In this document: one piece after another, positions 46,365 to 56,237 of the stretch
Layout: every line of letters starts with the position of its first letter
How positions within the stretch are numbered: the stretch's first letter is position 1
Assembly (NCBI GenBank): GCA_034769895.1
Contig: CM068367.1
Coordinates: 125,091,927-125,155,926, forward strand
Length of the DNA stretch: 64,000 nucleotides
Direction: 5' to 3'
From: Magicicada septendecula
Lineage: Eukaryota > Arthropoda > Insecta > Hemiptera > Cicadidae
The notes under the pieces: model-generated
The model's input: the letters and a program-made list of their open reading frames with translations, nothing else
The model's database searches: none
What the model was told of the DNA's origin: nothing
Program-made: the position numbers and the translations under genes

Positions 46365-46843
46365 TGTGACGCAGCGAAGCGAAGATCTGCTCTTGGCGCC
46401 AGCCGAGACGTGACACGAGAAGATGAGGCAAGCCAATCAGGGATCAGCAGCCGAGATGTGACCATCTAACGTGCTCGAGCCTAGCCAGTCAGGGATCACC
46501 GGCGCTCTGATAGGTTCATGGCACAACACCTGTCAGGTCATAAAAAGAGCGCCGCTAGAAAATTTTGGCGCACTCCATTGGAGATCGTGAAGCCAGCCGG
46601 AAGAAGGAAGAATGGAGAGCACAGGAGAGCCAGTGATGGAAATCGACTGGGACAGCAACGGGCTCTACATACTGCTGCCGAAAGAAGAGGACCGTAGTAC
46701 GCCCGGAACAGCGGACGCAGCCGCCGAACATCACAGCGCGGCTCAGGCGGCGTATGCAAATGATGTAGCGTCCTCGACAAACGGTCCTTTTAAGGACCAC
46801 AAAAACGATAGTGTGTACGATTGGTGCCATTTGTCCTGTGACA
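46365..46843 (+). repeat. 3' LTR (479 bp)
   Basis: Copy of 41960-42450. It is preceded by a short purine-rich ACCCGGGGGAGT polypurine-tract candidate. Confidence 0.92.
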
Positions 46844-47045
46844 ACATGTACAGCTGCTTCACCACATAATTGTTTGTAATGTAAGATACATTATAGCCCA
46901 AATTTTCAGAATTACTGACTTGCTCCAGAACAGTACAATCTACAACAGTTTTTGTTCGTGTGGGAGCAGCTTTATGAAAAGCCATCACCTTGGTCTTCAG
47001 TGTGGAGATCTGTAATCCGAAATAGTTGCAGATTTGACTCAACGA
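46844..47045 (-). pseudogene. LINE reverse transcriptase relic (proximal part)
   Basis: The minus strand encodes ICNYFGLQISTLKTKVMAFH and VLEQVSNSENLGYNVSY, ending KQLYM at the gypsy insertion point. The next residues (FNHICGT) are found at 41959 on the far side. This is the RT thumb region of the insect endonuclease-RT family. Only this piece of the upstream LINE is seen. Confidence 0.75.
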
Positions 47046-48744
47046 GTTACACAGTAATATAGTCCTAATTGTGATTCCATGTTAATTTACCATTGTGATT
47101 GATATTTTAGTATTCATTTACCAAAATAGTATATCCTAAATTATGGTTAATACAAATTTAGTTGGCAATTTTAGTATAGAAATTACTATTTATTTTTCCA
47201 GCGCATCTTATACAACAGAAAATATGGTATTAGGTATTGTTAAGAAATGTTTTATAAAGGAATGGAGTAGCATTTAATGAGACTTCTTGGGTTTGATCAG
47301 ACTCTTACAATATTAAATAACAGCCACAACTAGTGTCACTGATATACTTTACTTCATAGTTGTGTAGCCGAAACCATAATTCAGCATCGCCTTTCCCAAA
47401 ATTGTCTGAATACATGAGTTGTTACTGTTGTAATTCTGTATTGATTCTTCTGTGAAGGTCAGAAACATGAATTTGCAAAACAAAAAAAGGATACCAGAAT
47501 TCAGATGGTAGAAATGAGTTATTTTTCAATATGTCAGATAGGAATACCCTAATTATAGGAATGTTTTCCAATATTTGATAGGACGTATAAGGGAAGGTTG
47601 TCTTTAAAATAGGAACATCAGAAAGGCCTTGAATAATTGTGGATTCTACGTATATTCATATTTTTTTATAGGCTTATTAGGCAAGTGAATAGAATCTGTG
47701 CATAAGAGTGTATGAAAGGAGACCACACGGGAAAGGTTTTGCATATACTCCAAGAGAAACAAGAGACATTGGAAGACCATGAAATAGATAGCTAGACTTG
47801 AGACCTGGAAAGGTGAATTCATTTATGGCAAGGAAGAAGATTGTAGTATGACTTTGTACACAAATAAATCAGAGCTAAATGAAAGTTTACTTTCTTAAGC
47901 ATAATACAACTTGCAGACTTTCTAGTAAAAAACTTACCATTTTTTTACTATTGATATGCAGACACTTTTCATATAAAAATTGTTACATGTAGTATTGGCA
48001 TTGATTTCCTGATAAGATATTGTGGACAAAATATTATATCGTATATAAAGGCCAGTTTTATGTCTCTAACTTGTATGTTATTCTTTTTTCAATTTGAGAA
48101 GAAAGAGATGGAAAGATAATATACCGGTATAAAAAGTGGGTGTATGTAAATGCTAAGAAACTACTACACAGCTATAAAAATCCAGGAATTATTGAAACAG
48201 CCGTTTTTATTTAGAATTCCCCACTAAAGAAGGCCCACTCAATGGGCTCTAGAATAAGTGTTGTACTTCAATATTATAATATTAAGAGATAACCACGGAA
48301 TATAGTAGAGCCATTGCGCTCATAAGTTCTTCAGATAGGCGTACAGTACAGTCGTAACTGATAAGGTAAACACATTTTTTTAGTAATACTTGGTATTAAG
48401 AGAGCTGTTAAACTGTATTAGAGTATTCCAGTTTATCAAGTATAGATTTTCTTAGTAATTTGCACGGAATATGTGATAAGAAATTATTTGTTTGTTTGTC
48501 TGTCTGCCTGCCCCTGCTGCTTGTGTGTATGTTATTCTTTTTTGTACTGCATTTTTCGTGCACATATATTTCATACTAATAAGACATCTTTTTATTTATT
48601 GTCAAGATAATCTGTCAGGAAAAATCAATTCAGATTTGATGACTAATTTGTTATTTGTTTTGACTTGTAAAATAAGTCACTTGCTCATAACTGCAGCATA
48701 TTGTTTATTTATTATATATACAGTATATATATATATTAAACTTT
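47046..48744. other. Mostly unassigned AT-rich sequence
   Basis: No intact gene. Around 47755-47870 the plus strand gives ETRDIGRP, NR and LDLRPGKV, which weakly resembles the last residues of a LINE ORF (…RDVGRPRKRW…). It is too short and broken to claim. Confidence 0.35.
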
Positions 48745-49009
48745 CACTGTGAACGCTTACTTTTTGGTTTTGTTTCCCAGACGTTTCGACGTGGTGTTCG
48801 TCTTCCTCAGTGGGATTTAAATACTGAATGTCTGTACAAAGTAACGGTTTATGGGTTGTAGGTGTGTGTGGTGGGGGTTGCTGGTGGGAGGGAATTGGCG
48901 CTGGGATTTAAAGTTTGTGTTTGAATCAGTGCATCGAAAAGTATGTGTGATCTGTAATGTAATTGTTCATTTAATATGTTCTTTGGTTGTAGTGTGTGGT
49001 ATCTGTATA
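48745..49009 (-). repeat. Penelope terminal inverted repeat, left copy
   Basis: Inverted copy of 51562-51866, interrupted at 49009 by Tigger and continuing at 50073. The divergence is low. Confidence 0.8.
48782..48810 (-). ncRNA. Hammerhead-ribozyme-like core in Penelope 3' region
   Basis: The minus strand reads CTGAGGA, then a GACG...CGTC stem, then GAAAC, the order of the hammerhead catalytic core (CUGANGA, helix II, GAAA). Penelope-like elements are known to carry hammerheads in their terminal repeats. The remaining helices were not modelled. Confidence 0.55.
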
Positions 49010-50072
49010 CAGTGGAACTTGGTTATAACGTCATTGAAGGGACCAAAAAAATAATGACGTTATGTCCGAGTGACGTTATAAAAGAGTCGTTATAAAAGAC
49101 CCTTTTTAATCACTAGTAAGGAAGGAGAAATAAAAAAAAAAGATCTTTGCATTATTAACATTATTCGTGATATTTATTCTAAAGTTTACAAACTGCATTT
49201 CATTTATACAAACAGCATGAAGAATATTTTAAAAGATCAAAAAGAAAGTACATGTAACTTACATTTAGGCTTACTGTCGAAAGTAATCCGTAATTTTCTT
49301 TTGAACGCTCCTTTCTGAAAAATAAATTCTTTCTGTTGTGCTGTGGAGATGCTGCGCTGCATTGAACGTGTCATCAGACGTCTCTCTAAAGCAGTAAAAT
49401 CGTGAAAGAGTTTCGGCGGCTCTCATTGCTTCCTGTACTGTCGGACAAACGATGTCGGCATCCTCCTCTTGCTCAGCATCTTCTTCAACACTATCTTCTG
49501 CTTTTATGTTTTTTACTTCCGCGATAATTTCTGCGTCGCTCAACACTTGGAATGTTTCTACTTGGTCATCCTCTGATGCATAGGAATCGAGTTCATTTCC
49601 AGATTCATTTATGTCGAATTTCTTAATCCACTCCGAGAGCGGCAAGTCGTCGTCTTCGTCATCATCGGGTAAATTTTCATGTATGAGTTGTGCTTTACTA
49701 AAGCATTTTGCTATTGTCTTCTGTGTTACACTCTTGCAAGAGTCGTCTAGGAATTGTATTGCATCTAAAAGTGAAATTGTGGCAGGTTGTGCTGTGTCCA
49801 TACAGAAAATAATTTTTTGTCTGTATACAGAAAATAATAATGTATGTCTGTAGCCATGGGCGTTGCGCGCGTACATATATACGTTTATATGAAATTTAGA
49901 GTAAAATATCTGAGAAATTTTTGACGCTATAACAGAGTAGTACAATATTTAGAGACGTTAAAACCGGGAATTTTTATAATGTTAAAGATATCAGTTTGAC
50001 TGGACTTATGACAAAATAACGCTACACCCGAGTTGACGTAACAGCCGAGGCCGTAATAACCAAGTTCCACTG
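49010..50072 (-). mobile_element. Tigger (pogo-type) nonautonomous element, 1063 bp
   Basis: The ends CAGTGGAACTTGGTTAT (49010) and its complement ending 50072 are flanked by TA on both sides. It retains only the C-terminal part of the transposase. The empty target is found at about 51600 in the inverted Penelope repeat. Confidence 0.93.
49271..49801 (-). CDS. Tigger transposase C-terminal fragment
   Basis: The ATG at 49801 gives MDTAQPATISLLDAIQFLDD. The protein follows the C-terminal part of Tigger transposases (SVTQKTIAKCFSKA, then an acidic DDDEDDDLPLSEW block). It ends VQKKITDYFRQ, where QKKITDYF matches the PCNA-interaction (PIP) box known at pogo transposase C-termini. The DNA-binding and DDE domains are gone, so it cannot transpose alone. 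The frame is open upstream to 49945 without Tigger similarity. Confidence 0.75.
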   Translation of the reverse strand: MDTAQPATISLLDAIQFLDDSCKSVTQKTIAKCFSKAQLIHENLPDDDEDDDLPLSEWIKKFDINESGNELDSYASEDDQVETFQVLSDAEIIAEVKNIKAEDSVEEDAEQEEDADIVCPTVQEAMRAAETLSRFYCFRETSDDTFNAAQHLHSTTERIYFSERSVQKKITDYFRQ

Positions 50073-50147
50073 TATTTCAAATTGTTCTGCTGTGTTTAGT
50101 TTTCTACTTTTAGGTAAGTAGTGTAGTATTTCCATGTTGTGCTCTAT

Positions 50148-50447
50148 GTTTGTGTAACTGTGGTTTCATTTTGTAAATGTGTGGCAAATGTGGAATGTAT
50201 GTAGTTTGTGGTGAGGGCTTTTAAATGTTCAGAATATCTAGAGGAAAAAGATCTTCCAGTCTGGCCGATGTAGAACTGGTGACAGTCATTGCAGTTTAAT
50301 TTATAAACCCCTGTTTTGCTGTATGTGTCTCTGTCTTTGTTAGTATTATTTATGTGTTTCCTGATGGTGTTGTTAGTTCTGTAGGCTACTTTATAATTGT
50401 GTTTCCTAAATGTGTTAGCAATTTTGTGTGTGTTGGAATTAATTGTA
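50148..50447 (-). pseudogene. Penelope GIY-YIG endonuclease domain, frameshifted from RT
   Basis: The minus strand reads GVYKLNCNDCHQFYIGQTGR followed by RYSEHLKAL, the GIY-YIG nuclease core with the zinc-binding-like CNDC of Penelope endonucleases. It is in a different phase from the RT ORF that stops at 50439, and stops near 50148. The C-terminal tail (NMEILHYLPKSRKLNTAEQF) continues in another frame into the Tigger insertion. Confidence 0.8.
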
Positions 50448-51555
50448 GTATGTGAGTGTGATGTATTTACTGGGTTGTGTGCTGTTGGTTTTATGTGTTT
50501 TACTTTTTGTGTTTAGGATGCGTTTGTGTAGTTTGTTTATTAAATCGGGATTGTATCCATTTTTGACTGCTATATATTTGATTGTGTTGAGTTCTTCTTG
50601 GTAGTCATGTGTGTTTAGGGGTATTGAAGTGAGCCTATGGAGCTTGTAGTTGAAAGCTGCATGTTTGTGTTGAGTTGGGTGGTTGGATGAGTTATGTGTG
50701 ACCATGTCTGATGTGGTGGGTTTTCTGTATATTTTGTATGTGTGTGTGTTGTTTGTTTTGGTAATTGTAAGGTCCAGGAAGTTTATGCTATTGTTTTGTT
50801 CTAATTCAAGTGTGAATTTTAATTTTTGGTGTATAGTGTTAATGTATTTGTGGAAATTTTCAATTTGTCTTTTGTTGCCGTTGTATAGGAGTAAAATGTC
50901 ATCAACATATCTGTGCCAATATATTATTTTGTTGGTGTATTTGTTATTGTTTAATATGTGTTCTTGTTCTATGGTATGTACGAATATTTCGGCTAGTATA
51001 CCTGATATAGGGGAGCCCATGGGTAGTCCATCTGTTTGTGTGTAAACCATGTTATTGTGTGAGAAATAATTTTGTTCAGTGATAATTTTAGTGAGATGGA
51101 TGATCACTTTAATGTGTGTTTCAGGTGTGTTATTTAGTTTTAGTAACTGTTCTAATGTAGTCATAGTTTCTTTTATGGGTACATTGGTGTATAGGTTTGT
51201 TATGTCAAATGAAGCTAGTGTTGAGTTGTGTGGAATGTGGACATGTTGAGTTTTATTCACCAGATCTAAATTATTTTTGACGGAGGTGTTGTTTGTTAAA
51301 TTTATGTTATTTCTGATTAATTTATCTAAGTGTCTAGGTATTTTGTGTGCAGGTGCTTGTGTATTGTTTATAAGTGGTCTGATGGGGATTTTTGGTAATG
51401 CATTCAGTGTAGGGGGGTTTGGTTTAATTTGTTTCAGATATTTGATGTTGTCAGGTGAGATTATGTGTTTTGTGTTATTTATGATTTTATTTATTTGTTT
51501 GTGATATTTTGGGGTGGGGTCTTTATTTAATTTGGTTATGTTGTTTTCAGTAACA
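50439..51555 (-). pseudogene. Penelope-like reverse transcriptase
   Basis: The frame is open from about 51555. RT blocks are LASFDITNLYTNVPI, TQTDGLPMGSPISGILAEIF and WHRYVDDILLLYNG with the catalytic YVDD, and later INFLDLTITK and KIYRKPTTSD. These are characteristic of Penelope-like elements. The upstream part (LNALPKIPIRPLINN) keeps the LPKIHK-type motif region. The N-terminus is missing because the ORF begins at the inverted-repeat junction at 51560. No start codon is convincing. Confidence 0.88.
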
Positions 51556-51561
51556 ACATTA

Positions 51562-51866
51562 TTAGTAGAAAACTAAACACAGCAGAACAATTTGAAATAT
51601 ACAGATATCACACACTACAACCAAACAACATATTAAATGAACAATTACATTACAGATCACACATACTTTTCGATACACTGATTCAAACACAAACTTTAAA
51701 TCCCAGCGCCAATTCCCTCCCACCAGCAACCCCCACCACACACACCTACAACCCATAAACCGTTACTTTGTACAGACATTCAGTATTTAAATCCCATTGA
51801 GGAAGACGAACACCACGTTAAAACGTCTGGGAAACAAAACCAAAAAGGAAGTGTTCACAGTGAAAG
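51562..51866 (+). repeat. Penelope terminal inverted repeat, right copy (contains Tigger empty site)
   Basis: It is the inverted copy of the 3' end. Near 51600 the sequence carries an uninterrupted TATA where the other copy holds Tigger. It carries the hammerhead-like block in mutated form (TAAAAC in place of CGAAAC). Confidence 0.85.
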
Positions 51867-51939
51867 TTAAAAAAATATATATATGTATATATATTACATT
51901 TAATATTTATATATAAATTTACCTGAAGATGTTATTTTT

Positions 51940-52566
51940 CTATTTGGAACATGTTTCGGGTACTATCTTGTTCCCATCCTCAGCCTTCCGGTTTTTTTGT
52001 CTGGTGAAGTACATATGTGTTGTTGGTTGATAATTGTGGCTTCCTGTTGGCTTCTGGTATTTCAAGTTGGTTTTATTGTGTGTGATTGTGGTGTCTGTGT
52101 TAGTTTTTTGTGTATTTTCAATGTTGAGTGCTTTGAATATTGTGTCATGTTTTGTATTGATTTGTATTTGTTCAGGTATTAGTTTGTTTTCTGTTTTATG
52201 TTTGTATATTTGTAAGTTTTCCCATATGTTCATTATGGTGCCTTTGTGTGGTATATGTTTTATTAGTGTTACATTGGTTATGTTTGGGAATTCATGTCCT
52301 GTGTTTATTGCATGTGTGGCTAAATTGGATTTATATATTTCTGGTTTTTTGTATGCATTTAGGTGTTCAAAATAACGTTTTTTCAGCTGTTTTTTTGTTT
52401 GTCCTATATAACATTTATTGCAATCTTGGCATTCAATTTTGTATACACCGTTAGTTGTTGTATTATCTTTGTTGTGTGAGTTATTTAGATTTTGTAATTT
52501 ATTTTTATTAGTTTTGTATGCTATTTTTATATCTGTGTTTTTAAATAGTTTTGTTAGTTTTGTCAT
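51940..52566 (-). CDS. Penelope GIY-YIG endonuclease ORF
   Basis: 208 codons. The GIY-YIG core is GVYKIECQDCNKCYIGQTKK with KKRYFEHL, and the Cys pattern CQDCNKC is typical of Penelope endonucleases. The tail is Thr/Asn/Lys-rich, and the stop lies within the hammerhead-like region. In intact elements this domain nicks target DNA and is fused to the RT. Here it is separated from the RT end by a stop and short gap. Confidence 0.85.
   Translation of the reverse strand: MTKLTKLFKNTDIKIAYKTNKNKLQNLNNSHNKDNTTTNGVYKIECQDCNKCYIGQTKKQLKKRYFEHLNAYKKPEIYKSNLATHAINTGHEFPNITNVTLIKHIPHKGTIMNIWENLQIYKHKTENKLIPEQIQINTKHDTIFKALNIENTQKTNTDTTITHNKTNLKYQKPTGSHNYQPTTHMYFTRQKNRKAEDGNKIVPETCSK
51953..51983 (-). 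ncRNA. Hammerhead-ribozyme-like core
   Basis: The minus strand reads CTGAGGA, a TGGG...CCC stem, then GAAAC. It overlaps the end of the GIY-YIG ORF and parallels 48782-48810. Confidence 0.5.
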
Positions 52567-52574
52567 TTTATTAT

Positions 52575-52874
52575 TTATGTATGTGAATGTGGCCCATTTT
52601 TGTTGTTGTTATTATTTACGTGTTGTTCAGTTTGATTAATTCTTAATTGTTCAGTTTTTATTTTGTATTTGATTTTATTTTCTATTTTGATCATAGTATT
52701 TTTATTGTATCCATTTTCATAACCAATTTGGTATATTATATTTCTTTCTTTGTCAGTTTCTTGTTTGTTTAGGGGTATTTTGTACATTCTGTTAAATAAC
52801 GAATAAAATGCTGCCATTTTATGTTGTGGTGGGTGGTCAGAATGGTTAGGTATAATGATGTTAGTGGAAGTCAA
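52575..52874 (-). pseudogene. Penelope RT C-terminal fragment
   Basis: Blocks TSTNIIIPNHSDHPPQHKMA and FNRMYKIPL, followed by an ENGYN motif, match the post-palm region of Penelope RT (compare TTSDMVTHNSSNHPTQHK in the neighbouring element). Upstream RT is absent. Confidence 0.75.
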
Positions 52875-52880
52875 ATAGGA

Positions 52881-53315
52881 AAAAGAAAGTACTTACAGTA
52901 AGATGTACAGCTTTCTTATTTAATGAGTTTTGTGAACTGTTTTGTCCTTTTCATTTTTTCAGGGTTTCTTTGTTCTTATAAATAATGATATCCAAACAGA
53001 TATAATACTTCCTGTTTCTATCAACAGATTCTTAGTATCTTTTAGATAACTTTCTTTTAGCTCTTTGACTTGCTTCCAGGAAACTAATATATTTATTCTT
53101 GCAATAAGCTCTTTTCTTATCAGTGTCATCCCAGATTTGTGTGTTATTCTTGCTTTTAGTTTACAGGCACTGTGTGTGTGTTTATAGACTATAGGATAGC
53201 TTATAGAAAAAACAAGACTTACGAAAGTTGAAAAGAGCTAATTCTAAAAAAAGAAAACTTGAAAAGGTAGAATATTTTATGGAAGTTTTCAGTCTGTGAA
53301 TCACATTAACATTAA
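52881..53315. other. Unassigned sequence
   Basis: No gene or repeat recognised. Confidence 0.35.
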
Positions 53316-53475
53316 CGAATTTTTCAGTGAAGGGTTAGTGAGGATCGGTCAAAAATAACACAAATTTTTAACTTATTTGTGTCGACGTTTCGACAGTGTT
53401 TATTGTCGACAGCAATAAGTTAAAAATTTGTGTTATTTTTGACCGATCCTCACTAACCCTTCAATGAAAAATTCA
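53316..53475. repeat. 62-bp inverted repeat with hammerhead-like loop
   Basis: Arms 53316-53377 and 53414-53475 are nearly perfect complements. The 36-bp loop, on the minus strand, holds CTGTCGACAATAAACACTGT then CGAAAC, which resembles a hammerhead core with one key base changed (CTGT for CTGA). It looks like head-to-head Penelope terminal fragments. Confidence 0.6.
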
Positions 53476-53998
53476 TTGATTGACTGTCACTACGAATGTA
53501 AGGATTTAATTAACATTAACAATAAAGTCTTATTCACACACGCACACACACACATGCCTGTTAACCTGAGACCTGAACCTGCTATAACACAGTACACCCT
53601 CATTGTACCCATACCAAATAATATAATAGAATGAGAGTGTATTTCTGCTGCCATTTGTTTTGCATCTTAAATAAAATACATAAAAGCATATTAACTAGTT
53701 TTTGTTTTCTCATTATTATGGATTTATATTTCATATTTTTATAACACATTTCTTTCTTTACCTCATTTTTTATTTTTGCTGGTCACATTAATTTATTTCT
53801 ATATTATTGGAAGGAATATTACTTGAATACAAATGGAATGAAGTTATTGTTAATGAAGGGGGAGCTACATTATTTGTAGATTCATGTATGAGCATGTTGT
53901 TGAAGCGATTCGGTACTAATATAAAAAAAGAAAATTGCATATTTTGTATAGCCCTTTACAATTTTATATGTTATTTATTTATTTATTTACTTGTGTAT
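53476..53998. other. Unassigned AT-rich sequence
   Basis: Contains a short CA repeat near 53538. No gene seen. Confidence 0.35.
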
Positions 53999-55516
53999 AT
54001 ATTGTTACACACCTTTACATACCTCGTATTAGTCGATTATCTTTTATTTAACTTCAGTTGTTAATTGATTTTTAATTATTATTTAATTGCTTGATTTGAT
54101 GAGTATATTTTGTTTAATTAATTTTTATTAGTTAATTAATTACATATTGCAATCTCTGTTAATTGAATGTGGTTCACTTCGAAGTTCACTTGAAGTTCAG
54201 TAGCACTTCCGTAGACGTAGATCGTCTGTGTACAGTAAAGTGTTGTTTGACAAAATTATTAAGTACTTAAAACCTTCACGTACCTTTGGTGTAGCACTGG
54301 TAGGTTAGTTCTGTCTGTACTGGTTGTTCAGATGGTCTCAGTATGTTATTATACTGTTGGTTTGTCAAAACAGTATAACTGCACTGTTTGTAATTAAGTG
54401 AGCTAATTTGATTTTACCTGGGCGCCATATGGAATCGCAAGTTCTTATTCCATAAAAAGAATTTATTCAAAGAATAAAAAAATAAATAAATTTAATTGAT
54501 GTTAAATTATTTCTTTGATCGAGTATTTAAAATAATTTAATTAATTATTTTCCTTCTGGTTTGTTTATTTATTTAAACTATTGGCGCTTCACACGTCCAA
54601 GCCACCAACTTGATTGTTTGAGTGCCTTGAAATCGCAGATCTTTTAATTGAGAAAAATAATTAATGACGGTTTCAATAATTGTTTACAATGATTGTTAAT
54701 TAACAATTTACTTGTTTATTGCTCACAACGTGCTTACTTTAACTTTATACATTCAAATTAACAATAATAATGGATTACAATCTACCTGGCTTCAATCTTT
54801 CCTAACCCAGAAGGTTGGCAATGATTACTCTAATAATTGGTTTGTTTATTTACAAAATATTTATATCTCAAGGGTGAATTCTTTTAAACTACAGAATAAA
54901 ATACTTTTGCCTCGAGTTACGATGCTTTACAAGAGTTGAATTTAATATGTTAGACACCTTTAAAATATTCAATATTGTTTGACGAAATGTTCGTCTAACC
55001 TCTTCAAGTTTGAGGTTAACTATGGTTAGCCTAGTACATGAATTATTATATCGGAATCGTATAATTCCTATTGAAAAAAGTATAGACAGGGCTTATTACT
55101 TATAGTATTAATGTTTTTGCGTTAGTACATGGGTGTATTATTTCTTATACTAGTCACATAATATTCATACACTGTAATCATATATTGCACGGTACTCCTT
55201 GTTTTATAATCGCTTTGGATTATTTTTTAATTCACTTTACGATCGGGTACACTGATCGTACACTTCACTTTCACACGAATAAACGATTATTATTTCTTGA
55301 AATTAAATACTTGGTTAGGTACTTCACCTAACCTCGTTCGTTTTTATTTCGCACAACTGGTAAAATGACCACTACTTGTTGCGATGCACTTTAAAAGGTA
55401 TTTACTTCTTCACTGTTGTTGTTTAATAAGATTCGATGAAAATTTAGATCTGTAGTCTTGTAGTAGCTGCTGGAACGGATTTTGACAAAATGTCTCTCTC
55501 CTCACTCTTACAACCG

Positions 55517-55524
55517 TATATATA
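55517..55524 (-). promoter_or_regulatory. TATA box of the long LTR
   Basis: TATATATA preceded on the minus strand by GGCAGAC. The same box occurs in the partial copy near 63410. Confidence 0.45.
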
Positions 55525-55973
55525 GTCTGCCGAAAACGACGCTAGGCATCAACAACTTGAATTACTTGAATTTTTCAAGTAATTTACTGATTGGCTAAAA
55601 ATGATGTCATGATGCGGTCATTCTATTTTTAGCTCTTACATAATTGTTTTAAGCGTGGGTTTTTTGTTGTTGTTGTGTTCCTTGTAACCATCCAAAATTC
55701 ACAAAATTTATTATATTTACGTTTATATCTCAGTTATACTAATTACAAATTTGGTTCTATTACTAGCATCGTATTGCTCATTCCTTTCTGGTTATTTTGA
55801 TATGAATAGAGGCCAGTTTGGATATAACTTTCATTAATAAAATCTATCTTAATGAAAGCCTATCTTAAATATTACATTGTTTTCATATGTCTTCTGCTAT
55901 ATTTTGCAGATTCTATTTTTATATTTTTTTACCTTGAATCAACTCTCCTTAATTTCTATTCTGAACATAATTA

Positions 55974-56237
55974 AAATCCTCCGCTCAACAGTCCGTTAAG
56001 GACCAAGGCGTACCGCGCGGCTTTTTGTGTTAGTGTGACGGTGCATGGCTAGTACTACACGCCACCAGCCGCTAGTTGCGGTATTCACAGCCAGGAGGCG
56101 GCGCTGTTATCTCAGCGCCTACTCAGTTTGCCTCACGACGCTGAGTGCACGCCGTACGGAACCTCCGCCGGGAATTGAACCCGGGACCACGAGCGCATCA
56201 GTCGCCCGCGTTAGCCACTAGACCACCTGGAGGCTCG
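55974..56237 (-). mobile_element. tRNA-derived SINE (264 bp)
   Basis: Flanked by the 14-bp target duplication TCTGAACATAATTA (55960-55973 and 56238-56251). The minus-strand 5' end looks like a tRNA: A box TGGTCTAGTGG, B box GGTTCAATTCC, and acceptor-like CCTCC...GGAGG pairing. GGTCTAGTGGCTA and CCCGGGTTC suggest a tRNA-Glu-like origin. It ends in a short TTTT/A-rich tail. GC-rich compared with the LTR it sits in. Confidence 0.92.

Larger units (their letters stand above)
41960..46843 (+). mobile_element. GC-rich degenerate Ty3/gypsy element
   Basis: LTRs lie at 41960-42450 and 46365-46843, both starting TGTGA(T/C)GCAGCGAAGCG and ending CTGTGACA. An exact tRNA-Lys primer site follows the 5' LTR. 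Flanks are acac and acat, a 4-bp duplication with one mismatch. Its GC content is conspicuously higher than the surrounding AT-rich DNA. Gag-pol order is gypsy-like, but there are at least four frameshifts or deletions and a nonsense codon. Confidence 0.92.
48745..51866 (-). mobile_element. Penelope-like element with inverted terminal repeats and Tigger insertion
   Basis: The minus strand encodes a Penelope-type RT (50439-~51555), a GIY-YIG domain (~50148-50447) and a C-terminal tail. The 3' end (48745-49009 plus 50073-~50110) is repeated in inverted orientation at the other end (51562-51866), joined head-to-head to the RT start. The 1063-bp Tigger at 49010-50072 interrupts the tail. Frameshifts separate RT from GIY-YIG and GIY-YIG from the tail. 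Confidence 0.85.
51900..52880 (-). mobile_element. Second Penelope-like element, 5'-truncated
   Basis: It encodes the end of an RT and an intact GIY-YIG ORF, and ends in a hammerhead-like core. The sequence differs from the neighbouring element, so it is another family. The 5' end is truncated near 52880. Confidence 0.8.

Noticed and set aside
50683-51045. Cys/Val/Leu-rich plus-strand ORFs over the Penelope RT
   Set aside because: Antisense shadows of the RT coding sequence.
56161-56237. tRNA gene call
   Set aside because: The tRNA-like part belongs to the SINE; the anticodon arm is not convincing and a SINE body and target duplication are present.
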